From Paguma larvata (Eukaryota > Chordata > Mammalia > Carnivora > Viverridae), in assembly GCA_030068075.1 (NCBI GenBank), contig CM057829.1, positions 83,567,132 to 83,631,131 of the forward strand: 64,000 nucleotides of DNA. The letters are read 5' to 3'. The position numbers and the translations under genes were made by a program. The notes below the pieces were generated by a model, which did no database searches, had not been told where the DNA came from, and saw only the letters and a program-made list of their open reading frames with translations. Positions 1 through 8,897 of this stretch are shown in pieces; the stretch's first letter is position 1; each line of letters opens with the position of its first letter.

Positions 1-313
1 ATAGTGATTCAACAATCCTATGCATTGCTCAGTGCACTCTTAATCCCCTTCACCTATTTCACCAATCTTAGGAAAGATTACCTCCCTCTAGTAATTATCA
101 ACTTATCCTCTATAGTTAAGAGTTTGTTTTTTGGTTTTTCTCTCTTTTCCTTTGTTCATCTGCTTTGCTTCTTAAGTTTCACATATGACTGAAACCATAT
201 AGCATTTCTCTTTTTGTGACTGACTTATTTCACTTAGCATTGTACCCTCTAGATTCATCTATGTTGTTGCAAATGGCAAGATTTCATTCTTTTTATGGCT
301 GAGTAATATTCCA

Positions 314-346
<33 letters not shown>

Positions 347-725
347 CGCGCACATACATGTATATCACATCTTCTTTATCCATTCATTTGTCAATGGACA
401 TGTGGGTTACTTCCATATTTTGGGTATTGTAACTAATGCTGCAATAAACATGGAGATGCATATATCTTTTCTAATTTGCTAGTTTCATACTTTTTGGGTA
501 AATACTCAGTACTGGAACTAGTGGATCACATGGTAATTCTATTTTTAAACTTTTGAGAAACCTCCATACAATTTTCCACGTTGTCTATACCAGTTTGTAT
601 TTTTACCAACAGTGCACAAGGGCTTCTTTTTCTCCACATTCTCCACACGAACTTGTTGTTTCCTATGTTTTTGATTTTAACTATTCTGACAGGTGTGAGG
701 TGCTATCGCATTGTGTGAACCTGCT
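1..725 (-). mobile_element. L1 3' end, antisense, cut by the window edge
   Basis: Read on the minus strand this is the end of L1 ORF2 and the 3' UTR. The + strand shows antisense landmarks of that region: 'ttatttcacttagcat' near 228, 'ttctttatccattcatttg' near 372, 'gctgcaataaacatgga' near 438 and 'caggtgtgaggtgctat' near 691. These phrases recur in the other antisense L1s here (near 17345 and 46400). No open frame survives. It looks older than the L1 at 17058 because it differs at many positions. A TG/CG tract interrupts it. Confidence 0.85.
314..352. repeat. (TG)n(CG)n microsatellite
   Basis: About twelve TG units pass directly into about seven CG units inside the antisense L1, at the place where other copies read 'attccattgtgtatatat'. 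Alternating purine-pyrimidine sequence of this kind is the classic Z-DNA-forming type. The CG run is unusual in a CpG-poor AT-rich window. Confidence 0.95.
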
Positions 726-952
726 TTTTTTTGACAAGAAAATAATTCTGATTTTCCAGAGATTTTAATATATCATCACTTCAAATAATTTAAAAATGAA
801 ATTATAATGCATTGTGTCAAGTTTTGTTATATAACTTCTTTGATTTGCAGTAAAGTGTCTATCTTTCAAACATGACTCATTGAACTTCAGTCCAGAAAAA
901 AAAAGTTAAAATAGATTACAGTCAAGCAAAATTAATTTTTATATCACAATCA

Positions 953-1258
953 GTAGTGGACTGAATAGTATCCTCCAAAGATCTTGTTTCTCCAGAGCCT
1001 CAGGATGTGACAGTATTTGAATTTGGGATGTCTAAAGATGTAACTTGTTAAATGTAGATGTATCCATACTAGATTATGAGGGGCTCTGAATCCATTGACT
1101 CGTGTTCTTTAAAGAGAAGAAGACACACAGTGACACAAAGTAAAAAGCCACGTGAAGAGAGTGGTAGAGGGAATAAATTTCTGTTGTTTAGAGACACTGA
1201 AATTGTGGTTATTTATTATGGCAACACTAGGAAACTAATATACACTCATAAATTCTAA
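953..1258 (+). mobile_element. Old MaLR-type LTR (MLT1/MST-like), partial
   Basis: The order of motifs follows the mammalian MaLR LTR pattern: 'gtggactgaatagtatcc' at the start, then 'agagcctcaggatgtgac', 'aaagagaagaagacaca', and a terminal block with 'ataaatttctgttgttta' and 'aggaaactaatatac'. The 'aataaa' is the expected LTR polyadenylation region. The copy is diverged and probably internally deleted. The exact subfamily cannot be fixed by eye. Confidence 0.7.
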
Positions 1259-1484
1259 GGGCCAAATCAATAAGAGGAAATGAAAAAAAATTGTATTGAA
1301 AGTTATTTATCAGTAATATGGGTGCGAGGAGTAATTTCATATTAAACCAGAAAATTTGTCACAATATTTGGTAAGAGGAATGAACTCTGAGATCAGTTCA
1401 AATATGCCTGTATCTACAGTAAGCACACATTCAAGACTTATAAATAATTCAAGCAAATCCTCATTTCCCTATTACTAGTTTCTC

Positions 1485-1655
1485 CAATAAATATTAAAAG
1501 AATTAACACACTCTGTCATATGGGAAATGCAAATTAAAATGAGATAATACTACATACTTAAAATGATGTCCAAAGCCTGTGTGACTGACAACACAAAATA
1601 TTGGTGAGCACATGGAATAACAGGAACTCACATTCATTATGTTATTTTTTACTAT
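1485..1655 (+). mobile_element. Old L1 ORF2 fragment, sense
   Basis: The string 'gggaaatgcaaattaaaatg' and, further on, 'actgacaacacaaaatattgg' and 'ggaataacaggaactcaca' match the late ORF2 region of old mammalian L1s. The fragment ends abruptly before unrelated AT-rich sequence. Too short to carry a frame. Confidence 0.7.
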
Positions 1656-1899
1656 TTTCTATTATAAACGATATCTTTAATATACATAACTGCTTTTGTC
1701 TGTTTGCCAACATTTATTTTTGTAAGTTAAATTACCAGAAATGAACCTGCATCAATGGAGATATAACATTTAAAACTTTAGCAGCTTGTTTTAATTCCTA
1801 TAGCTTTTTATTGTGGTTGACATTTTATTGGAAAATCCTTTTCTCAGTTTTATTTATATTTATCATCTTGGTAATCTCTATGATTGCTTCTTTTATATG

Positions 1900-2395
1900 A
1901 CTTTTTGAATCAGCTTATGAAGTTCCTTGTTCTTAATTTCACTCAGATGTATTTATAGCAATACAATAGTTTCTCAAGAAGTGTCTCTTTTTCTATGGTA
2001 AGTTTTCCATCCAGAAGATTGATAAGGCCCCTCCATTTACTAAATTACTATTTTTTTTATGTTCTAAGTGAAGTTTTATACTTTTTATTTTTATTTATCT
2101 CTTCCTCATTTCATTGTAGATGTTATGTATTTTGGAATCATTGTGTTTGAAAGCTTTTTACATTACTTTTTCTTTATGGTTACTGGTGATATATAGGAAA
2201 GATAATGTGTTCGATATGATGAGATCAGCCAGAGTCCTTGCTGATCTCTTATTATTGTTTCGAATAGCCCATTTAGGTGATAATATCTCCTGCAAATAAT
2301 GACAGCTTTTTCTTTTATCCTTTTACAATGTTTATACATTCCCAACTGTTTTCTTGTTGACTTTGGACATTGTCTAGGACCCCAGTACATTTTAA
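1900..2395 (-). mobile_element. Decayed L1 ORF2 fragment, antisense
   Basis: The + strand has 'ggttactggtgatatatagg' and 'ctgcaaataatgacagct', which are antisense landmarks of the reverse-transcriptase tail of old L1s. The 5' part (1660-1900) may also belong but is too diverged to claim. The same L1 seems to resume at 2700-2960, after a different L1 3' UTR block. Confidence 0.6.
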
Positions 2396-2399
2396 TTTT

Positions 2400-2640
2400 T
2401 TGCCCTTTTTTTGAGTTTTATTGAGGTATGATTTACACAACATGGAGTTCACCTATTTTAAGCATGCAATTCAGTTTTGTCATAAATTTAGAAAATTATG
2501 ACACCATTTCCATAATTGAATTTTTAACATTTTTTCACCTGAAAAGATCCCTTGTACCCATTTGCAGTCATTACCTATTCCTTTCCCAGCCAAAGGCCAC
2601 CATTAATCTCCTAATATAACATTACATAGTACTAAGTAGC
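2400..2640 (-). mobile_element. L1M-type 3' UTR fragment, antisense
   Basis: 'gagttttattgaggtatgat', 'acctattttaagcatgcaat' and 'catttgcagtcattacctat' are antisense hallmarks of an L1M 3' UTR. It sits between two pieces that look like one older antisense L1 (1900-2395 and 2700-2960), so it is probably a later insertion into it. Confidence 0.65.
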
Positions 2641-2699
2641 ATAGCAGCCAAACTTGCTTGTTCTTGTCTTTAATGACAATGTCACAAATGTTTCACTTT

Positions 2700-2960
2700 T
2701 AAATGTGGTATGAACAGTTTCTTGTCAACTAAGTAAAATAAGTTCCCTTTTATTCTGAATTTGACAAGAGCTTTTTTTATTAGGAATTAACTTTAATTTT
2801 GCCAAATATTTTTCCTGAATCTAATCATCACCTGAATTTGACATTGTTTTTCTCATTTATCGTAGATCATTTTGTAGATAAACTTTTCTAGATTGAGCTA
2901 TATTTGCCTTTTATTCTTTTACTTAACTTGCACATGAAGTATTATTATTTTTAGAAATCT
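2700..2960 (-). mobile_element. Decayed L1 ORF2 fragment, antisense (continuation)
   Basis: 'acaagagctttttttattag' and 'ctcatttatcgtagatcatt' fit, with heavy divergence, the antisense of the L1 reverse-transcriptase core, which is upstream in ORF2 of the piece at 1900-2395. Order and orientation are consistent with one element split by the 2400-2640 block. Confidence 0.45.
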
Positions 2961-2964
2961 GTAT

Positions 2965-3440
2965 TAGATATCTGTTGTGTATAACAAATAGCTAACACAA
3001 ACAGTAATGATTTATTATGTCCCATTATATTTTTGAGGACACAAATTGGCAGCATTTCAGCTGGGTGTTCTGGCTCAGAATTTCTCACAAGATGGCAAAT
3101 GATGCAATTATCCAGAGTCTTGACTGGAACTGAAGGATCCACTTTCAAGGGGTCTTTTGAACATGCACGGCAGTTTGTGCAGTGTGCTGTTTCCTCTCTA
3201 TGCAGAATCTTTCATAGGACTTCTTCAGTCTCTGCAGCATGTGGAGGAGGGCTTCCCCCAGATTGAGCAGTCTAAGACTACAGTGGAAACTGCAATAACT
3301 TGTTTGACAAAGCCTTGGCAGTCACAAACTGCCACTTATGTTCTATTCTGTGGGTCAAATAGTCCAGCCCTAACTGAATGAGTGAGGGAGCTAACCAAAG
3401 GCATGAATCCTAGGAGACAAATATCATTTGGACTAATATC
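2965..3440. repeat. Old mammalian interspersed repeat, family not named
   Basis: The opening 'tgtgtataacaaatagctaa', the 'cagctgggtgttctggctca' block and the closing 'gcatgaatcctaggagac' follow, in order, a mammal-wide repeat I recognise as of LTR type but cannot name with confidence. Two short reading frames lie in it but overlap in different frames and show no domain. It is not a gene. Confidence 0.45.
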
Positions 3441-3583
3441 CACAGATCCTCATGTATTCTTGCTAATATTTATTATTATTAACAATTATGGTTCTAAGTG
3501 ACACTGGGAAACATTTATTATTTCATGTGGTATGTGTATCAAATAATTTGGTAATGTTATATCAGCCTTACAAAATGATTTTT

Positions 3584-3794
3584 GGGACGCCTGGGTGACT
3601 CAGTCAGTTAAGCATCTGGCTTTGGCTCAGGTCATGATCTCCCAGCTCGTGAGTTCAAGCATTCGAGCTGTGCTGGCAGCTTAGAGCCTGGAGCCTGCGT
3701 CAGATTCTGCATTTCCCTCTCTCTCTGCCCTCCCACACTCATGTTCACTCTCTCTCACTCTCTCTCTCAAAAATAAATAAACATTAAAAAAAAA
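3584..3794 (+). mobile_element. CAN-type tRNA-derived SINE, sense
   Basis: The head 'cgcctgggtgactcagtcag' is the tRNA-like part with an A box, 'gtgagttcaagcattcgag' is the B-box region, then a TC-rich stretch and the tail 'aaaaataaataaacatt'. Flanks read 'gatttttggga' (3577-3587) and 'gattttggga' (3795-3804), a probable near-perfect target-site duplication that overlaps the first bases of the head. Confidence 0.95.
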
Positions 3795-4059
3795 GATTTT
3801 GGGACCTTTTCTAATCCTCAGTTTATATAAATTAAAATATATTTATCCCTTGATGAATATATAAATCCATAATGAGTGTGGGTGATTTTAACACCTGCCT
3901 TTTAAACATGGAAATAACAGACAAAAAAAATCAGTAATGAAAAAGATTAATTGAAAACCAATTATCAAGCTACATGTACTGGGTATGTACAGAAATCCAC
4001 ATGTAATGGTTAAAAATTAAACATTTCTACAAAACCGATATCACATCAGTTATTAATTA

Positions 4060-4310
4060 CCGACATTTTATACAGTTCTTGCATTTTATATAGTTCCTAT
4101 ATGCAAGAAAATGTTCAGAATTCTTTACATATATTAGGTCATTAGATTGTCACAAATAACCTATAATTTGGGTACTTCTGCTATATTCACTTCATAGATA
4201 AAGAACCTGAGAAAGAGATGATTAAAAGGTATGTAACTATTTTTAGTGGCAGAATGAATATTTAAATCTATCATTAGACTCCAAAGTCTATTTGGTTAGC
4301 AAATGCCATA
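4060..4310 (-). mobile_element. MIR element, antisense
   Basis: The + strand shows the reverse complement of a MIR: 'ttctttacatatattaggtc' (tail side), 'cttcatagataaagaacctg' (the core) and 'gtggcagaatgaatatttaa' with 'agactccaaagtct' toward the tRNA-like head. Divergence is high, as expected for this ancient family. Confidence 0.7.
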
Positions 4311-4710
4311 AGACCACTCAAATAACAGCTCTCAATAAGCAAGTGAATACTTAATGAATGATCCAAAGTATGTTTTGAAAATATTCCCAAAATAAAGCAC
4401 AATCATTTGTAGAGGCCTAAAGAATACATTGAAATTACCATGTATTGGATAATTTAAGGATATTCATAAATAACTATGTTTAAAGGGGAGATTTTAATGA
4501 AAATTAAAAAAAAAGATTTTAAAATTGAATAGTAATAAAACTCTACATATAAAATTGTAAGTTTGAAAATAACTATATTTTAGAGAAATTTCTAACACTA
4601 AAATTTCCAATAGAAAATTTTAAAAGTTGCAAATTAATGAATTCAAAGTCCATATTAAGAAATTAGAAAAAAAAAAACAGAATAAACACAAAGAAAGGAT
4701 GTTTTAGTGA
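4311..4710. other. AT-rich, nothing recognised
   Basis: A-rich runs and no repeat landmark, frame or RNA gene that I can support. Confidence 0.6.
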
Positions 4711-5345
4711 TGTTGCAAGCATGCTATGAGGGCACATACATGGGTTGGGTCTTTCCAGGTCAGCTGTATTGAATCATAAAGCAAGGTTAACATAATTATA
4801 AAGCAGGTTCAGGATTCCAAACTCAATGACATTTCTCTATGCATCTAACTTGGCTTCCTATACATCATACAAAGCAAAGCACAATACAAAGTCATACCAA
4901 CAAACAAGATATAACAAGGGGTAGGAAGTTAACAAATCCAACATGCAGTCCATGAGCACTCAGTTGAGATGGGCCTCAGTCTGGTCCAGGTCAGCTCTGG
5001 GCTCATGCTACTTATTATGTTCAAGCAGTGGAAAATCTCTGATCTGTTCAGAGATCAATTGGGCAGATCCTTTGGCAGCAGTCGCCATTTTGAAATGGTC
5101 AGATATAAAAGGGTCAGTGGGGGGAGAGTTTCCTGCAAAAATTCTTCCTTTTTAAAAGAGTTGAATCAGTCTTGGGCCTTTGTAAACCCCCTCTTGTTCT
5201 GCTGGTTATCAGTTCTGAGTATTGCCAATCTGTGCTGGTTTTGGTAATACCTGGTCTTGACTGCAGCAGCCTTGGCTGTTTATATCACTGCCTGACATAA
5301 GTCCCGCTTGACAGGAGTGACTCCATCTTGCCCTCACAAATGACA
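4711..5345 (-). mobile_element. Probable ERV solo LTR, antisense (ERV1-like)
   Basis: The block begins 'tgttgcaagc' and ends 'caaatgaca' on the + strand, so either strand reads TG...CA as LTRs do. On the minus strand it opens with 'gggcaagatggagtcactcc', the kind of start seen in several mammalian ERV1 LTRs. It contains a stretch of higher GC against AT-rich flanks. Two short frames (4943-5155 and 4969-5247) are incidental. I could not find a clean 4-6 bp TSD, so the ends may be off by a few bases and the class is an inference. Confidence 0.55.
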
Positions 5346-5489
5346 CAAAAGTGGGTCATATATCAATAAAATAGAAAAGAAGCAGTGTAGAGGGTAAACA
5401 AATGCAAAGTTGTTTGTTTTTACTTTTGTAAAGATGACAGATATAAAATTATTTATCCTCTAAGTAGATGTCTGAAGAGAGGTTAATGG

Positions 5490-5764
5490 CTATAAAATCT
5501 CTTCCTTACTTATATGTTGACAATTGTTTTCAATATTTAAAGACATTATTTGAAGGAGAGCTTAGCTGGATATAAAATCTTTGGTTCAGAATTTGAGTTA
5601 AAAAAAAAAAAAGTACTTCTTTATTACTCCATTGTTGTCTGGCTTTGTATGTTGGTCTTAAAATGCTAGTTGAATTTTTTTGAGTCATTTTATCGATTGT
5701 CCTGAAAGCTTTGAAGGTTTTAGTTTACCTTTGAAATCTAGTAGTTTTATTATGTCTCAGTATT
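5490..5764 (-). mobile_element. L1/HAL1-like ORF1-region fragment, antisense (part 1)
   Basis: 'gagcttagctggatataaaa' followed by 'tctttggttcag' and 'tactccattgttgtctggct' are antisense landmarks of the ORF1 region of old L1/HAL1 elements. A SINE interrupts it and the same element resumes at 5995. Confidence 0.6.
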
Positions 5765-5984
5765 TTATTTATTTTTTAAATTATTTTTGAAAGAGAGAGC
5801 ATGAGCAGAGGAGGGGCAGAGAGAGAGGGAGACACAGAATCTGAAGGAGGCTCCAGGCTCCAAGCTGTCACCACAAAGCCCAATGTGGGGCTCGAACTCA
5901 CAAACCATGAAATCATGACTTGAACCGAGATCATGATCTGAACTGAAGTGGGACACTTAACTGAATGAGCTGCTCAGGTGCCCC
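5765..5984 (-). mobile_element. CAN-type SINE, antisense
   Basis: Poly-T side at 5765, then 'gggagacacagaatctgaag', 'gggctcgaactcacaaacc', and the reverse-complemented head 'gagctgctcaggtgcccc' at the right. Flanks 'tgtctcagt' (5753-5761) and 'acatctcagt' (5985-5994) give a short, slightly diverged TSD. A partial internal repeat of the 'gatcatgatctgaactgaag' part makes it a little longer than its neighbours. Confidence 0.95.
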
Positions 5985-5994
5985 ACATCTCAGT

Positions 5995-6486
5995 CTTACT
6001 TTATGTAACATTCCAAAATACTTGGTGAGCCCTTTTAATGTATATATATGTCCAGACTTTCCTATTTCCAGAGAGTTGTTTTGCATTATAGATGCAAAAC
6101 AATGTTTAAATGTTAATTTACTCAATTGTTTTGTCATTGTTGTTTGTAAGCAAGAATTCTGAGGTCACATGAATATTATTCTTTCTGTGCTAGTCTTGCA
6201 TTTCCACTTCTTTCTTTTTTACCCTTTTAAATTAACTTGCATCAACTTTGTGATCCAGATAGTTTTCCTGTCTTTCTTCAATGTCCCTAATTGATTTTCA
6301 CTTGAATCTTTTCTCCCTTGAGAACAATGTTATTTACTTTTTCTGTGTGTTTTCTGAGTTCAATATATCTTCTTCCATCTCTTTCCTAAACTCGGTGTTG
6401 TTGTTGTTGTCTTTCATTTGTTCCTATGCATGTCTATTTCATCTTATATTTTGAGTTATTCAAGGTAGTTTTCATGCTTATTTGAG
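5995..6486 (-). mobile_element. L1/HAL1-like ORF1-region fragment, antisense (part 2)
   Basis: 'acttggtgagcccttttaat' and 'gtctttcttcaatgtcccta' fit the antisense of the ORF1 region of an old L1/HAL1 element. Orientation matches part 1, so the SINE at 5765 probably split a single element. A short GTT run lies near 6398. Confidence 0.55.
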
Positions 6487-6488
6487 TA

Positions 6489-6932
6489 CACAGCTGACTC
6501 TTAAACAATGTGGTGTTTAGGGACACCACCCCCCCATGCAGTGGAAAATCCACATATAACTTTTCATTCCTTCAAAACTTAACTCCTAATAGCTTACTGC
6601 TGCCCAGAAGCCTTGCCAATAACATAAACATACTTTTTTATGTTACATGTGTTATATACCATATTCTTACAGTAATACCTAGCTGCTGCTGCTGCTGCTT
6701 CTTTTTCTTCTTCTTCTTCTTCTTCTTCTTCTTATTATTATTATTATTATTATTACTATTACTATTACTATTACTATTAATTTTTTGGTATTTCTAGGGT
6801 AATCAGTTTACCCGCAGATTTTTTCAAGTTTTGTACATTTCCAAAAATTTTCAATACATTTATTGAAAAAAATCTGCATGTAAGTAGACTCACACAGTAC
6901 AAACTCATCTTGGATTGTAAGGGTCAACTGTG
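6489..6932. mobile_element. Non-autonomous DNA transposon (MITE) with TA target duplication
   Basis: The ends are inverted copies: left 'cacagctgactcttaaacaa' and, on the other strand from the right, 'cacagttgacccttacaatc'. TA flanks both sides (6487-6488 and 6933-6934), the signature of the Tc1/mariner superfamily. The interior fits a common mammalian Tigger-type MITE ('cccgcagattttttcaagtt', 'ctgcatgtaagtagactcac'). It has no transposase. A triplet-repeat array occupies its middle. Confidence 0.75.
6682..6779. repeat. Compound triplet microsatellite (GCT)n(TTC)n(TTA)n(CTATTA)n
   Basis: Five GCT units, then about nine TTC units, then about seven TTA units, then alternating CTA/TTA, all inside the MITE. 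The frame through it encodes a low-complexity run of cysteine, phenylalanine and leucine. This is a by-product of the repeat, not a gene. Confidence 0.95.
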
Positions 6933-6934
6933 TA

Positions 6935-8264
6935 ACCTTTACAATTGATTTGTGTGAATTTCAATTTCTTATTTTCTGCAATGAACTTCATATCTCTGTT
7001 GTTCAGTTTCTCTTACATTGAAGTGTTTTACCAGATTCCTAGCTTAATGTCAACAATTATTGTTCTTTTCACTTCACCATTTAATTACCACAAAGCCCTT
7101 TTGCCTTTACTTAGCACTTTTTCTTACCCAGAAGCCCTTTGTTCAAGACAGTATCCCTTTAAAAGACACTTGCCCCTTTCTACTGATTATTTCTATTCCA
7201 AATGATTCTTTCCATTAAAGAAAATATCTTTTGAAATGATAAGGTAAATGGTTTACATGAGGTTTTTGACCCGTTGAAAAAATTTTCTCTGTATACCATG
7301 CTCTGATTCTCCCATTGCATTTTTAGAATTTTCAAATTTAGGAAGCCTTTAATCTTTTTGTTGGTCCTTCCCACACTTCCTCATACTCCTTCACTAGCAT
7401 CCCACCTGTGTCTCTGCTTACAAAAATAATTAAGGTGGAGTGGAAGGGAGATGAGGCAGAAGTGTGTTCCACCACATTGTTGTGATTTGTTGACTTTTCT
7501 ATTTATATTCAGTTATTTTCCAGTTTTGGAAATTATAGGAGATTGGTTACTACACACCTACCATTATGTTCATCTACCTAGAAGCTCAAGAGTTGCTTTT
7601 GCTTTTTTTCTGTTATTATAATTTCAATCTTTTAATCAAAGTGTTTAGAATATTAACATCTAATATAATTATTGATATGATTAAATTTAGGTACATTTAG
7701 TTATTTGTTTTCTGTCAGCTTTCTGTTTGTTTTTTTCTTTATTTGTAACTTCTTTCCTATTTTTATAATTTTTGTACATTTTTAATAATTTAATTTTAAT
7801 TAATTTATTTACTTTTTAATGCCAAGTTTAGGAGTCATTCAGATGCCTGGGCAGAACGTATACACTGATTAGCATTTCTCTGCCTTGACTCTCCCCTTTC
7901 TGATTCCCTTCTCCTTCTTCGGAAGCTTTAGGCGTCCAGGTTTCTCCTTCCAGAAAGATACTGGATTTTCTCTTAGAGTTAAAGCTACCCCAAGTCCCTG
8001 TATGGATTGTTGCTGTCAGTGAAAAGAAAGAAAGAAAGTAGGGAAGGATGAAAGGAAGGAAGGCACAAAGAATGAAACCTGGAATATCAATGCATACTTT
8101 GTTGCGTCCTCCAAGTCTTAACTTCCTTCCAAAATCTTTCTGCTTTTTTTCATCCTCAGAATTTTTTTTTAATTGAGTTTACCATTGATATTCCCAAGAG
8201 TGTTATTTGCTAGTCACTTACTCTTCAGTCACAGAAACAGTGTCTCTATAGTCATTTTTATAAA
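6935..8264. other. Mostly unassigned; possibly more decayed L1/HAL1
   Basis: AT-rich, T-rich on the + strand, which would suit continuation of the antisense L1/HAL1 pieces on either side, but I cannot point to firm landmarks. A short GA-rich patch with GAAA and GGAA units lies at 8020-8062. Confidence 0.4.
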
Positions 8265-8672
8265 CTTTGTTTTTTTCCCCCTCTTTTCCTCTGAGTGTAG
8301 AAGGTCTATTGATTTGTCTTCAAGTTCACGGACATATTTTATTTTCAGCAATATCTAGTTTACTGTTATCACCTCCAGTGACTTTTCTATTTCAGATATT
8401 ATATATTTTCGTTCTAAAATTTCTATTTGATTCCTTGTAGTAGTTTTTTCTTTATTGATAGTTCTGATCCATTCATTTATTTAGACTTTTTCTTTAATTG
8501 CTTGAACACATTTATTTAACTACATAAACCTCTTTCCTGCTAACAATGCATGGGTCAATTTGAGTCTTTTTTACTAACTACAGATTTCTCTTATTTGGGG
8601 GATAAATCCTCCTTTTTTTGCATGCCAAGTAGCTTTTGATTGTGTAGTGGAAATTATGGATGATCCATTTTA
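8265..8672 (-). mobile_element. L1/HAL1-like fragment, antisense
   Basis: 'cttcaagttcacggacatat', 'cgttctaaaatttctatttg' and 'attgcttgaacacatttatt' follow in order the antisense of the 5' region of old L1/HAL1 elements. The SINE at 8673 landed in it, and its target site is duplicated. Confidence 0.55.
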
Positions 8673-8881
8673 ATTTTATTAATGTTTGTTTATTTTCGAG
8701 AGAGAGAGAGATACAGAGCATGAGTGGGGGAGGGCAGAAAGAGGGAGACACAGAATCCAAAGCAGGCTGCAAGCTCTGGGCTGTCAGTCCAGAACCTGAC
8801 ATGGGCTCGAACCCAGGAACTGTGAGATCTTGACCTGAGCTGAAATCAGATGCTGAACCAACTGAGCCACCCAGGCACCCC
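8673..8881 (-). mobile_element. CAN-type SINE, antisense, with clear TSD
   Basis: T-rich left end, 'ggagacacagaatccaaagc', then the reverse-complemented head 'ccaactgagccacccaggca'. It is bounded by 'tggatgatccatttta' (8657-8672) and 'tggatgacccatttta' (8882-8897), 15 of 16 bases identical, so both ends are exact. Confidence 0.97.
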
Positions 8882-8897
8882 TGGATGACCCATTTTA

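Noticed and set aside
314..352. CpG run as a CpG island
   Set aside because: Only about seven CGs in a microsatellite, with AT-rich flanks. Not an island.
3584..3794. tRNA-like heads of the SINEs as true tRNA genes
   Set aside because: They lack a full cloverleaf and are followed by the SINE body and A-rich tail. They are SINE heads, not tRNA genes.
6510..6797. 95-codon frame with runs of C, F and L, membrane-like
   Set aside because: Product of the triplet repeat inside a MITE; no start context or homologue.
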